From contig NZ_JABBPE010000022.1 in NCBI RefSeq assembly GCF_012927455.1, positions 1 to 64,000 on the forward strand: DNA of 64,000 nt, read 5' to 3'. Source of the DNA: Polaromonas sp. Its GTDB lineage: Bacteria > Pseudomonadota > Gammaproteobacteria > Burkholderiales > Burkholderiaceae_C. A model generated the notes under the pieces. It saw only the letters and a program-made list of their open reading frames with translations. It ran no database searches and was not told the origin of the DNA. The position numbers and the translations under genes were made by a program. Of the stretch, positions 19,984 through 28,702 are shown in pieces (position 1 is the first letter of the stretch; every line of letters begins with the position of its first letter).

Positions 19984-20679
19984 TCAAAAGGGCAGCACGT
20001 TGAGAAAAATGCGCTGCAGCCAGCCCATGGTTTGCGCTTCGTCGATGTAGCCTTTGGCGCTGTATTCGATCCGGGCGTCAGCCACCTGGGTGGAGGCAAT
20101 CGTGTTGTTGGCGCTGACGGTGCGCGGGTTGACCACGCCCGAGAAGCGGATGAACTCGGTGCCTTGGTTGATCAGCATCTGCTTTTCGCCGCTGACCAGC
20201 AGATTTCCATTGGGCAGGACGTCGGTGACCGTCACGGTGATGACGCCATTGAAGGTGTTCTTGGCGTTGGCCCCGCCTTTGGCGCTCATGGCGTTCTTGC
20301 TACTAACGGTGGCATCTTGCGAACTGGAGATCAGGCCCTCAAAAATCTTCGGAATCACGCTGAGGTCCAGACTGGCGCTGCCGCTTCGGCTGGCGTCCGC
20401 CGCCGAGTTCTTGCTGGCGTTGACGTTTTCGCTGACCAGGATAGTCAGGATGTCACCGATATAGCGCGGCCGCCTGTCCTCAAACAAGGCCTGCGAACCG
20501 AAACCGGTGCGGTAAATCGCCCCATTCACGGGCGCGGCCGGTCGGATCTGCATATCAGCACGGGCTGTCATGGGCTGATGCACCAGCGGCTCGCGCGGAA
20601 TTTGCGCGCAGCCGCCCAGCAGCAGACTGCTGGTCAACAGCTGCAGCATGAGCCGATAGCCCGCGGACAGCCTGGACAT
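19984..20679 (-). CDS. flgH: Flagellar L-ring lipoprotein FlgH
   Basis: 231 residues. It forms the outer-membrane L-ring. The lipobox LLLGGC lies at residues 19-24, so the mature protein is lipidated at Cys24. [20 protein letters not shown] and [14 protein letters not shown] are typical. Its ATG overlaps the flgG stop by one base (TAATG). Confidence 0.96.
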   Translation of the reverse strand: MSRLSAGYRLMLQLLTSSLLLGGCAQIPREPLVHQPMTARADMQIRPAAPVNGAIYRTGFGSQALFEDRRPRYIGDILTILVSENVNASKNSAADASRSGSASLDLSVIPKIFEGLISSSQDATVSSKNAMSAKGGANAKNTFNGVITVTVTDVLPNGNLLVSGEKQMLINQGTEFIRFSGVVNPRTVSANNTIASTQVADARIEYSAKGYIDEAQTMGWLQRIFLNVLPF

Positions 20680-21461
20680 TACAACTGCGCCAGTCGTGCC
20701 AGCATTTCATCGGAAGTTTTAACGACCTTGCTGTTGATTTCGTAGGCCCGTTGTGTCTGAATCATGTTGACGAGTTCTTCAACCACGTTGACGTTCGATG
20801 ACTCGACATAGCCCTGGCTGAGCGTGCCGGCGCCATTTTGGCCTGGCGCGCTCTGGTTGGCCCCGCCTGAAGCGTCGGTTTCAACATACAGGTTTTCGCC
20901 ATTGGCCTGCAGACCGGTGGGGTTCAAAAATGTAGACAGCTGGATCTGGCCGACCTGCACGCTGGCGGTGCTGCCAGCCTGGACCACCGACACCGTGCCG
21001 TCACGGCCAATTGTCATGCCGGTGGCGTTTTGCGGCAGCGTGATGGCAGGCTGCACCGGAAAGCCGCTGGCGTTGACCAGTTGACCATTCTGGTCGGTTT
21101 GGAAGGAACCGTCGCGGGTATAGGCGGACGTGCCGTCCGGCATCAACACCTGAAAAAAGCCGTTGCCGTTGATCGCCACATCTTTGATGTTGTCGGTTTT
21201 GGTTGGATTGCCTTGGCTATGAATGCGCTCGGTTGCCACAATGCGCACGCCGGTGCCCAGTTGCAAACCGGACGGCATGCGGGTCTGGTCCGAAGTCTGA
21301 CCACCACTTTGGCGCAGGTTCTGGTACATCAGGTCTTCAAAAACCGCGCGGCTGCGCTTGAAACCGGTGGTACCCACGTTGGCCAGATTGTTGGCAACAA
21401 CGTCGAGCTGTGTCTGCTGGGCATCAAGACCGGTTTTGGCAATGGAGAGAGAGCGAATCAT
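20679..21461 (-). CDS. flgG: Flagellar distal rod protein FlgG
   Basis: 260 residues, the standard length. N-terminal [20 protein letters not shown] and C-terminal [20 protein letters not shown] are the rod/hook core motifs. FlgG makes the distal rod. Next gene upstream is flgF with an 82-base gap that may carry processing or a weak promoter. Confidence 0.97.
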   Translation of the reverse strand: MIRSLSIAKTGLDAQQTQLDVVANNLANVGTTGFKRSRAVFEDLMYQNLRQSGGQTSDQTRMPSGLQLGTGVRIVATERIHSQGNPTKTDNIKDVAINGNGFFQVLMPDGTSAYTRDGSFQTDQNGQLVNASGFPVQPAITLPQNATGMTIGRDGTVSVVQAGSTASVQVGQIQLSTFLNPTGLQANGENLYVETDASGGANQSAPGQNGAGTLSQGYVESSNVNVVEELVNMIQTQRAYEINSKVVKTSDEMLARLAQL

Positions 21462-21543
21462 GGGGAGTCCTGAAAAGTGGTCTAGCCCTGGTGGCTATCA
21501 GATCAAGGGAGACAAATGTCTGGAAATTTGGCAGCCTAATTGT

Positions 21544-22287
21544 TTAGCTGTTTGACAGCAATTTGTTCGCCTGCTGATCATTGCTTTCGGCGGTCTGCAG
21601 TGTCTTCATATGCATTTCAAAGCGACGTGCGTTGGCAATCATGTCCACCATGACCTCGACCGGATTGACGTTGCTGCCTTCCAGGGTGCCAGTCAGCAGC
21701 CGCACAGTAGAGTCGGCCTGGGCAGGCGCAACACCGGCCCGCATGCGGAAAAGTCCATCGTCGCCACGCACCAGATCAGCGGCCAATGGGTTGACCAGCT
21801 TCAGTCGCCCCACTTCAGCAGCGCCGACCGCGGGGTCGCCTGCGCCAATAGCGCTAACCACGCCCTCGCTAGTGACCACCAAGGCCGATCCGGGCGGCAC
21901 GGCCAGCGGCCCCGCCTCACCTGCGACAGGCCGGGAATCCATGGTCGTCAACTGGCCGTCCGCGCCGACCTGAAGATTGCCCACGCGGGTATAGGCTTCG
22001 CTGCCATCGGGCAGCTGCAGCGTAAGCCAGCCATCACCGCGCACAGCCACATCGAGCGCGCGCCCGGTCTGCGTCATGGGACCGCTGCGCATGTCAGCAC
22101 CGGGGGTTGAGGCCACCACCATGGCTCGGGTCGCGGCTTCAACGCCCACCACCGGAACAGCGCGAAAATTGTTGATTTGGGCGCGAAAGCCGGGTGTTGA
22201 CACATTCGCCATGTTGTTGGCGACCGAAGCCTGCTGCTCCATCGCCTGTTTGGCACCACTCATGCCGACATAGATCATCCGGTCCAT
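21544..22287 (-). CDS. flgF: Flagellar proximal rod protein FlgF
   Basis: 247 residues. MIYVGMSGAKQAMEQQASVA then NNMANVSTPGFRAQ identifies FlgF, and the C-terminus has NPVEVMVDMIANARRFEMHM. It forms part of the proximal rod. It lies between flgE and flgG in the usual order. Confidence 0.96.
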   Translation of the reverse strand: MDRMIYVGMSGAKQAMEQQASVANNMANVSTPGFRAQINNFRAVPVVGVEAATRAMVVASTPGADMRSGPMTQTGRALDVAVRGDGWLTLQLPDGSEAYTRVGNLQVGADGQLTTMDSRPVAGEAGPLAVPPGSALVVTSEGVVSAIGAGDPAVGAAEVGRLKLVNPLAADLVRGDDGLFRMRAGVAPAQADSTVRLLTGTLEGSNVNPVEVMVDMIANARRFEMHMKTLQTAESNDQQANKLLSNS

Positions 22288-22348
22288 AGCTTTTCCTTTT
22301 TTTCCTTTTTGCCGCGATGGCCAACTCGGTCAGCCGGCCATGCCGGGA

Positions 22349-23596
22349 TCAGCGCATGTTCACCAGTGTCTGCATAACCTGATCTTGTGTCTTGACGGTC
22401 TGGGCGTTGGCCTGGTAGGTGCGCTGGGCAATGATCAGATTGACCAACTCGGAAGTCAGGTCAACGTTGGAAGCTTCGAGTGCGCCTGAAGTCAGCGCGC
22501 CCAGCTTGGTACCCGCGCCTGGTGTGCCGGTCAAGGGTTGGCCCGATGCCGAGGTCTCGGCCCATACGTTGTCGCCTTTGGGTTGCAGCCCATTTGGGTT
22601 CACAAAAGAAGACAGGACAATCTGGCCCAGGGCCTTGGCCTGCTCATTGGAGTATTTTCCGGTGACGGTGCCATCCTGGTTGATGGCAAATGAAGTCAAT
22701 GTGCCAGATGTGTAGCCGTCTTGAGTCAGCTTTTTAACATCATTGGCGTTGCCGAATTGGGTGGTGCCGGTCACGTCAACCGCGAATGCCATGGGGCCGG
22801 AACCGTTGCCAAAATCCAGACCAGCGAACGCTATTGATGGAGCGGACGTCAGATTGCCATTGGTATCGAAAGTAAGTGTGCCTTGCTTGCCGGCAACCGG
22901 CGCGGCGGGAGGCGCAGTGGCAAGAGCCCCTCCCGAAGCAAGCGGCTTTCCATCTGCGGTGGCGTAAGCATCCCACTGGTTGGATGCAGTTTTCACAAAG
23001 AATGTAGACAGCTCATGGGAATTACCCAGCGAGTCGTAGACCGTAACCGCATTGGCGTAGTTATAGGTGGTGGAATCGTTGGCATCAAAGGCGGTGGCAG
23101 CGGGAATGGCCGCGCTGCGCGAGTCTAGATTGAACTGGGCTGCGATGTTCTGCGTCGAGTTCGGCTGCATGGCTGTCGTTGGCAATTGCAGCGGCGCTGG
23201 ACTGCCGCCGGCAACGCTGCCGTTGGCCCCTACCGGATAGCCAGTCAGTTGCATACCGCCTGAATTGACGATAAAGCCGTCCTTGTTCATGTTGAACTGG
23301 CCATTGCGCGAATAAGCAATCTCACCCCCGGGGCTGGCCAGCCTGAAGAAACCATCCCCATTGACAATTGCCACATCCAGCGCGCGTGAACTGGTTTGCA
23401 CCGCGCCGGACGTGAAATTTTGTGACACGCCGGCCACCTGGGTACCCAAACCGACCCGCGAACCGGCATAGACATCAGAGAACTGGGCAGTGCCTGACTT
23501 GAAGCCAATGGTCCCGGAGTTGGCAATGTTGTTGCCTATGACATCGAGATTGCTGGCGGAGGCATTCAGACCGCTAACGCCTTGTGCGAAACCCAT
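22349..23596 (-). CDS. flgE: Flagellar hook protein FlgE
   Basis: 415 residues, within the usual 400-420. GVSGLNASASNLDVIGNNIA at the start and TSELVNLIIAQRTYQANAQT at the end form the D0/D1 core; the middle is the surface-exposed, variable hook domain. It builds the universal joint. Confidence 0.97.
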   Translation of the reverse strand: MGFAQGVSGLNASASNLDVIGNNIANSGTIGFKSGTAQFSDVYAGSRVGLGTQVAGVSQNFTSGAVQTSSRALDVAIVNGDGFFRLASPGGEIAYSRNGQFNMNKDGFIVNSGGMQLTGYPVGANGSVAGGSPAPLQLPTTAMQPNSTQNIAAQFNLDSRSAAIPAATAFDANDSTTYNYANAVTVYDSLGNSHELSTFFVKTASNQWDAYATADGKPLASGGALATAPPAAPVAGKQGTLTFDTNGNLTSAPSIAFAGLDFGNGSGPMAFAVDVTGTTQFGNANDVKKLTQDGYTSGTLTSFAINQDGTVTGKYSNEQAKALGQIVLSSFVNPNGLQPKGDNVWAETSASGQPLTGTPGAGTKLGALTSGALEASNVDLTSELVNLIIAQRTYQANAQTVKTQDQVMQTLVNMR

Positions 23597-23657
23597 GGTA
23601 TTTCCTTTTGTCTTGAAATTGACGTTTGAATAATTGCGACTGGCGAATGAGTCGAAT

Positions 23658-24323
23658 TCAGAGAATTAGCTTGACGTCGCTGAGGCTGGCTTTGCGGCCG
23701 GCACCCAGATCGAGTGCAACGCCGTTGGCTTGCTGCGCCACGCTAGAAACTTTTGCGTAGGTCAGCGTACTAGCCATCACTTTGGAATCGCCACCCAACG
23801 CCCCTACGTTGACGGTGTAGACACCAGCGGCAGCGGGCGCCCCGTTGTCTGCCATGCCATCCCATGACAGCGTTTTGACTCCTGCGGGCAAGGCGCCCAG
23901 GTCAAGGGTGCGAACAACCTCTCCGGCGGCATTGGTGATGCTTACTTTCACTGTCTCTGCGGTACCGGTCAGGTCGACGGCGAACGGCACCTCGAGGCCG
24001 GGCTTGAGGGCCAGCTCGCTGCCCGGAACTAGCACCGTGCGGCCAATCAGATTGGCCGATTGCAGCACCTGGCTTGAACCACTTTGGGCCAGCAGTGACT
24101 GGAACGCACTGTTGAGTTTTTCGATGCCGCTGACGGTGCTCATCTGCGCCAGCTGCGAGGTCAGCTGGGCATTGTCCAGAGGATTGAGCGGGTCCTGGTT
24201 ATTCAGTTGCGTGACCAGCAGCTTAAGAAAACGCTGTTCACTGTCGGCGCCGGTACCCGTTGCAGCAGTCAGCGCGCCAGCACTTCCAACGCTGCCGGCC
24301 GGTGTGGTTGCAGTCAAGGCCAT
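23658..24323 (-). CDS. flgD: Flagellar hook cap protein FlgD
   Basis: 221 residues. The N-terminal export and polymerisation segment RFLKLLVTQLNNQDPLNPLD, then AQLTSQLAQMSTVSGIEKLN, is diagnostic; Ig-like and Tudor-like domains follow. FlgD caps the growing hook. It lies between flgC and flgE. Confidence 0.96.
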   Translation of the reverse strand: MALTATTPAGSVGSAGALTAATGTGADSEQRFLKLLVTQLNNQDPLNPLDNAQLTSQLAQMSTVSGIEKLNSAFQSLLAQSGSSQVLQSANLIGRTVLVPGSELALKPGLEVPFAVDLTGTAETVKVSITNAAGEVVRTLDLGALPAGVKTLSWDGMADNGAPAAAGVYTVNVGALGGDSKVMASTLTYAKVSSVAQQANGVALDLGAGRKASLSDVKLIL

Positions 24324-24364
24324 AAAAAGTTTTCCTGTGAAGAGAATGTGGGCGGCGGACGACG

Positions 24365-24781
24365 TTATTGACCGATCGTCAGGGTTTTCAACATTAATGT
24401 CTTGGCGGTATTGAGCACTTCAACGTTGGCTTGATAGGAGCGGGATGCCGAAATCATATTGACCATTTCTTCAACCACATTAACGTTGGGCATAGTGACG
24501 TAACCCTCGGCGTTGGCCAGTGGATTCTTCGGGTCGTGCAGCATGCGCAAGGGCGAGGGATCTTCCACCACACGGGCCACCTTCACGCCGCCAATAGCCT
24601 GACCATTGGCCGGCATCATCTCAAACACCACCTGACGCGCGCGATAAGGCTTGCCATCGGGACCGGACACACTATCGGCATTGGCCAGGTTGCTGGCGGT
24701 CACGTTCATGCGCTGGGATTGCGCCGTCATGGCGGAACCCGCAATGTCAAAAATGCCAAGTGAACTATTGGTAATGGGCAT
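24365..24781 (-). CDS. flgC: Flagellar proximal rod protein FlgC
   Basis: 138 residues. [20 protein letters not shown] near the N-terminus and [20 protein letters not shown] at the C-terminus identify FlgC. It forms the proximal rod with FlgB and FlgF. Confidence 0.97.
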   Translation of the reverse strand: MPITNSSLGIFDIAGSAMTAQSQRMNVTASNLANADSVSGPDGKPYRARQVVFEMMPANGQAIGGVKVARVVEDPSPLRMLHDPKNPLANAEGYVTMPNVNVVEEMVNMISASRSYQANVEVLNTAKTLMLKTLTIGQ

Positions 24782-24811
24782 GGACTGCTTTCGCGTCGCT
24801 GTTTAGCGCTA

Positions 24812-25210
24812 TTACTGCACCGCTGACAGCAACGATTTGATTTTTGAACTGAGCACCGTCAGATTGAGCTCATAGCGCATGGCGTTGTCGGCAAATTTGA
24901 CGCGCTCAACATCCATTTCCACGGTATTGCCGTCAATGCTTGACTGGTTGGGCGTGCGGAACAACAAATCGCCCTCGCTGAGGGCCTGCGCCTCGCTAGA
25001 AATATGGCGGGATGAGGTACTGGTCATAGTCATGGACTGCCTGCCCCGCTCTACCGCTTGTGTTAGCTTGCTGCTGAAATCGAAGTCGCGCGCCTTGAAA
25101 TTTGGCGTGTCGGCATTTGCAATATTGGCTGACAAAACTTCTTGCCGCCTTGCCCGCAGGTTAAGTGCCTCCTGATGAAAGCGCAGCGCCGAATCCAGCT
25201 TGTCTATCAT
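24812..25210 (-). CDS. flgB: Flagellar proximal rod protein FlgB
   Basis: 132 residues. ALNLRARRQEVLSANIANAD with TPNFKARDFDF is the FlgB signature. It is the first gene of the minus-strand flgBCDEFGHIJ unit, divergent from flgA; GGAAAAGAAATG precedes it as ribosome-binding region. Confidence 0.97.
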   Translation of the reverse strand: MIDKLDSALRFHQEALNLRARRQEVLSANIANADTPNFKARDFDFSSKLTQAVERGRQSMTMTSTSSRHISSEAQALSEGDLLFRTPNQSSIDGNTVEMDVERVKFADNAMRYELNLTVLSSKIKSLLSAVQ

Positions 25211-25561
25211 TTCTTTTCCATCGTTTGAGGTCTTTTTCCCGGGGACACCCGGGCGATCCTGGTGAAAATAATTTTAGGGACACCCCAGGCTGTCAATTAC
25301 CCGAACAGATGGACTTTCAAGGCCCAATTCAATGCCGCTTGCAGCTGTTTGGAGTGGAGAATTTCACCTTGAACCAGGGTGTCTCAATCGGTTGAGCAGG
25401 ACCCGGATTGCAGCGCAATTCAAGCCGTGGCGCAAGCCCACCTTGCCTAGAATAGTTACACGCAGGCCTGTCACGTATTTCCACGCGAAGTGATGACGTA
25501 GTTACCCGGTTGCCCGCTAGAGATTTATTGGTATGCGTTGATTTTTAGAGGAAATCCTGAA
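25211..25561. promoter_or_regulatory. Divergent flgB-flgA control region
   Basis: 351 bases without a gene. It must hold the promoters of both flg units. The short sequence GGGTGTC(C/T)C appears three times: around 25241-25252 and 25273-25285 (minus strand) and 25376-25384 (plus strand), a spacing that could mark a regulator site. I cannot match it to the FlhDC box. Confidence 0.4.
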
Positions 25562-26275
25562 ATGCCGCTGCACAGAACCCTGCTCAGCTTTGTTGCGCCA
25601 GCCCTGTGCTGGGTGCTGGCTGCGATGCCGGCGCGCGGCGCCACGCCGCCGTCAATGCAGCTCTCGGGCAGCGCGGGTTCGGCGATCGAGCAACTTTTAT
25701 TGGTGCAAACGGCAGGCTTGCCAGGCAAGGTCAGCATCGCCCTTGATACGCCGCGCTTGGGCGCACTGCCACCTTGCGTGGCACCCGAGGCGTTTTTGCC
25801 GCCTGGTACCCGTCCCTGGGGACGTGTTTCGGTGGGGGTGCGATGCGACGAGAACCCGCCGTGGACCCGCTATGTAGCGGCTCACATCGCGGTAGTGGCC
25901 AGCTACTATGTCGCGGCGCGACCGATCGCTGCGGGGCAAGCGCTGACGCCTGCCGATGTTACGGTTCGTGAAGGCGATCTCGCGGCGCTTCCAGCCAGTG
26001 TGGTGGTCGATCCGGCGCAACTGAGCGGCGTGGTCGCCTCGAACCGCATCGCTTCAGGGGCGCCGATACGACGGGAGTTGCTCCGCGGCGTGGTTCTGGT
26101 GCAGCAAGGGCAAAGCATCAAGATTGTGACGCGTGGGGCAGGCTTTGTGGCCAGCGCCGACGGCAAAGCGATGACCGATGCCGCAGTCGGTACGGTCATT
26201 CAGGTAAAGATTCAGGGAGGGCAATTACTCAGTGGCATCGTCCAGACGGACGGCAGCGTCGAACGCACCAACTGA
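25562..26275 (+). CDS. flgA: Flagellar P-ring assembly chaperone FlgA
   Basis: 237 residues with a signal peptide (LLSFVAPALCWVLAAMPARG, cleavage near residue 28) and a SAF-like C-terminal domain: YYVAARPIAAGQALTPADVT and LRGVVLVQQGQSIKIVTRG. FlgA guides FlgI in the periplasm. The ATG at 25562 is chosen because GAGGAAA lies 8-13 bases upstream; an in-frame TTG at 25538 would place that site inside the gene. Confidence 0.95.
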   Translation: MPLHRTLLSFVAPALCWVLAAMPARGATPPSMQLSGSAGSAIEQLLLVQTAGLPGKVSIALDTPRLGALPPCVAPEAFLPPGTRPWGRVSVGVRCDENPPWTRYVAAHIAVVASYYVAARPIAAGQALTPADVTVREGDLAALPASVVVDPAQLSGVVASNRIASGAPIRRELLRGVVLVQQGQSIKIVTRGAGFVASADGKAMTDAAVGTVIQVKIQGGQLLSGIVQTDGSVERTN

Positions 26276-26300
26276 TTTTCAGTAATTTTTTGACAACTGC

Positions 26301-26327
26301 TAAAGTTTTGAGCTGAACCGCCGTTAT
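26301..26327 (+). promoter_or_regulatory. Sigma-28 (FliA) promoter for flgMN
   Basis: TAAAGTTT at 26301-26308, an 11-base spacer, then GCCGTTAT at 26320-26327. The -35 and spacer are exact matches to the FliA consensus and the -10 matches in 6 of 8. It lies 28 bases before flgM, giving the usual class III control in which FliA drives its own anti-sigma factor. Confidence 0.85.
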
Positions 26328-26354
26328 ACCGGTGAGATCCCTGAGGAAACCATC

Positions 26355-26624
26355 ATGAAAATCGATCAAAACGTCACTTATTTGAAGAATGTGCCTGGCT
26401 CAGCCCCGTCGGTGACGACCAGAAACAGCCTCAATGGGCCGGCGTCTGCCGTGGCGACCCAGGCGCAACCCTTGCTGCCCTCGACCATTGGCGATTTTGA
26501 TGCTGGCCGCGTCGCACAGATTCGCGAAAGCATCAGCGCCGGCCGCTACCAGGTCGATACCGCCAGAATCGCCGACGGCCTGCTTGCGAGCGTGCGTGAC
26601 CTGCTAAGCAATCGGTCATCATGA
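26355..26624 (+). CDS. flgM: Anti-sigma-28 factor FlgM
   Basis: 89 residues, normal for FlgM. It holds FliA inactive until it is exported through the finished hook. The C-terminal part, FDAGRVAQIRESISAGRYQV then DTARIADGLLASVRDLL, is the FliA-binding helix region; the N-terminus is Ser/Thr/Pro-rich and disordered. GAGGAAA precedes the ATG. The stop overlaps flgN (ATGA). Confidence 0.96.
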   Translation: MKIDQNVTYLKNVPGSAPSVTTRNSLNGPASAVATQAQPLLPSTIGDFDAGRVAQIRESISAGRYQVDTARIADGLLASVRDLLSNRSS

Positions 26625-27079
26625 GCAGCCTTTTACTCAATCACCTGACGCAGGAGCATGCCGCTGTTGGGGCATTCCTCGAATTGCTGGATGAGGAAGC
26701 CGCCGCTATGTCGCATGGCGACTTTGCCGCCTTGCCTGCGCTTGCGGAACGAAAGTCACAGCTGATCGAGCAGGTGGCGTTGTTGGATCATCAACGTGAA
26801 TTAGAGCAAATTAGTTTGGGTTACGCGGCTGATCGCAGCGGTGCGGAATCCGTCGCGGCGGCTGGAGGCGAAGTACTACAAACCGCGTGGCGGAACTTGC
26901 GGGAACTGGCAACGCAGGCCCGTGAGCACAATCACCGCAATGGAGTGATGGTTCATACACACCTGGATTTCACCCGCCAGTCCATCAGTTTTCTGAAAGC
27001 AAGAGGTCAGCCATTGTATGGACCGGACGGCACGCACCACACTGGAACCGGCCAGGGCAACAGTCTGGCCTCGGGGTGA
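26621..27079 (+). CDS. flgN: Flagellar export chaperone FlgN
   Basis: 152 residues, mostly helical. FlgN is the cytoplasmic chaperone for FlgK and FlgL. The C-terminal amphipathic segment with FTRQSISFLKARGQPLYGPD is the substrate-binding end seen in the family. Its overlap with flgM supports the name. Confidence 0.92.
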   Translation: MSSLLLNHLTQEHAAVGAFLELLDEEAAAMSHGDFAALPALAERKSQLIEQVALLDHQRELEQISLGYAADRSGAESVAAAGGEVLQTAWRNLRELATQAREHNHRNGVMVHTHLDFTRQSISFLKARGQPLYGPDGTHHTGTGQGNSLASG

Positions 27080-27196
27080 GCGCTGCGTTCAGACAGGCAA
27101 CCGCGTTAATTCGCACTATCCGGTCAACCTACTTTCAGGTCAGTTCGAAAGTCTAATGCAGGGCGTGCCGGCCGAAAGGGTCAGGGGCTCTGGTCG

Positions 27197-27940
27197 CTAA
27201 AGGTGTTCGCTTAACATTCCACGCAAGCGACTGATCACCTGGCTATGCAACTGGCAAACGCGCGATTGAGTGACTTCCAACACAGCACCAATCTCGCGCA
27301 GATTCAGTTCCTGCTCATAGTACAAACTCAGCAGCAGACGTTCGCGCTCGGGAATGGCCTCAATGGCTTCCACCAGCTTATGCCGCAAGCCGCTTTCAAG
27401 TAATCGCTCCAGCGGCCCATTGCTGCACTCCCGATCGCTGCCTTCGCCGCGGCACTGCTGGTCGAGAAAACTGTTCTCCTCGTCGTTGCGATCAAAGTCT
27501 TCGTAATACACCAGCTGGCAGCCATGAATCTCCTGCAAAAGGTGCTGATAGGCCGGCAACGGCAGTTGCAGTTCCTGCGCGATCTCGCTCTCGGTGGGTG
27601 CGCGTCCAAGCTTCTGCTCCTGCACCTGAACCGCTTTTGCAACACCACGCGAGGACTGCCGCAGGCCACGTGATACCCAATCGTTGGCGCGCAGTTCGTC
27701 CAACATGGCGCCGCGAATGCGCTGGCTGGCGTAAGTTTCGAATTTCGCGCCCTGATCATCCTGATAGCGACCAGCCGCATCCAGCAAACCCATCATGCCC
27801 GCCTGAATCAAGTCATCTAACTCGACGTTGGCGGGCAGTTTAGCGATCAGCTGCAAGGCCAGGCGTCGCACCAGTGGCGTGTATTCGGTCAGCAAATGGG
27901 CGGAGCCTGATGTGTCTATCTTTCCCTGAGGGGTGTACAT
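27197..27940 (-). CDS. fliA: Flagellar sigma factor FliA (sigma-28)
   Basis: 247 residues. Regions 2 (YASQRIRGAMLDELRANDWV), 3 (RAPTESEIAQELQLPLPAY) and 4 (LNLREIGAVLEVTQSRVCQL) are all present and standard. It transcribes class III genes such as flgM and chemoreceptors; promoters matching it occur in this window. AGGAG precedes the ATG. It is the last gene of the minus-strand flhBAFG-fliA unit, 56 bases after the FlhG-like gene, and converges on flgN. Confidence 0.97.
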   Translation of the reverse strand: MYTPQGKIDTSGSAHLLTEYTPLVRRLALQLIAKLPANVELDDLIQAGMMGLLDAAGRYQDDQGAKFETYASQRIRGAMLDELRANDWVSRGLRQSSRGVAKAVQVQEQKLGRAPTESEIAQELQLPLPAYQHLLQEIHGCQLVYYEDFDRNDEENSFLDQQCRGEGSDRECSNGPLERLLESGLRHKLVEAIEAIPERERLLLSLYYEQELNLREIGAVLEVTQSRVCQLHSQVISRLRGMLSEHL

Positions 27941-27996
27941 TGAAAGTCACTCCTGCTTTCTTAACCAGTGGGGGCATTGCATTTTCGGCGGCTGTA

Positions 27997-28692
27997 TCAA
28001 TGCATCGCCAGTACGGGCCTGGCATCGTGGCAAGCGGCCGCATTTGCCGATCCTGACGGCGGGCGGCTTCGCGCCGGGGGCTGCGGCCACTGCAACAAAT
28101 CAGATGCAATCTGACGAAAGTCCACGGCTGCAGGGCTACTCTTGAATGCCTCAACGACCGCCAAATTGAGACGCTGGGCTTGCGCCAGAAGCGGATCGGC
28201 CCTGACCCAGCCCGCCGGCTCAAGCGCCAACGCCAGGTAGCGGCTGCCAGTCTGTGCCAGATTGGCCAATATGCGCTGCGCTTCGGCAGCGTCGGTTACG
28301 CCGTTGACCAGCACGCGCAGGCGCTGCAGCGCATGAGCATGATGCAACTTCTTGATACAGACATAGGACGCCTTGATCGACGACGCATTCGCGCGCAACA
28401 CCACCACCACATGATCGGCCTGCGCGGCCAGGGGTGACAGTGTGCCGTCCCCGTCGAGCACGGCATGAACCATCACCAGCCGACCCTGACGCCGCACCGG
28501 CGTGCTCTGAAGCCCCCTGCGCTCGTCGAGCAGCAGCACCTCCTGACCCTGCTGCACCAGCGCTGCAACGAGGTTGCGCGCAACGCCTTCCACGTCAGCT
28601 GGATCGCTGGCCAACACGGCCACGAGTCTCCCCGGGTTGCCGGCCATCAGGCGACGCAGGCCATCGGCTTGATCGGTCACGAATTTCTTCAC
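27997..28692 (-). CDS. flhG: FlhG/FleN-like protein with degenerate P-loop
   Basis: 231 residues, MinD/ParA-like fold by length and position directly after flhF. The N-terminus keeps TDQADGLRRL, an exact DQAxxLR match to the helix by which FlhG stimulates FlhF GTPase. Where MinD-type ATPases have GKGGVGKT, this protein has ASDPADVEGVARNL: no P-loop lysines or glycines. The following LLLDERRG matches the strand after Walker A, but the usual DADLG is absent. It is probably an inactive ATPase that still regulates FlhF. The GTG at 28692, 10 bases after the flhF stop, is chosen for its AAGG site. Confidence 0.75.
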   Translation of the reverse strand: MKKFVTDQADGLRRLMAGNPGRLVAVLASDPADVEGVARNLVAALVQQGQEVLLLDERRGLQSTPVRRQGRLVMVHAVLDGDGTLSPLAAQADHVVVVLRANASSIKASYVCIKKLHHAHALQRLRVLVNGVTDAAEAQRILANLAQTGSRYLALALEPAGWVRADPLLAQAQRLNLAVVEAFKSSPAAVDFRQIASDLLQWPQPPARSRPPSGSANAAACHDARPVLAMH

Positions 28693-28702
28693 GGTGGCGC
28701 CC

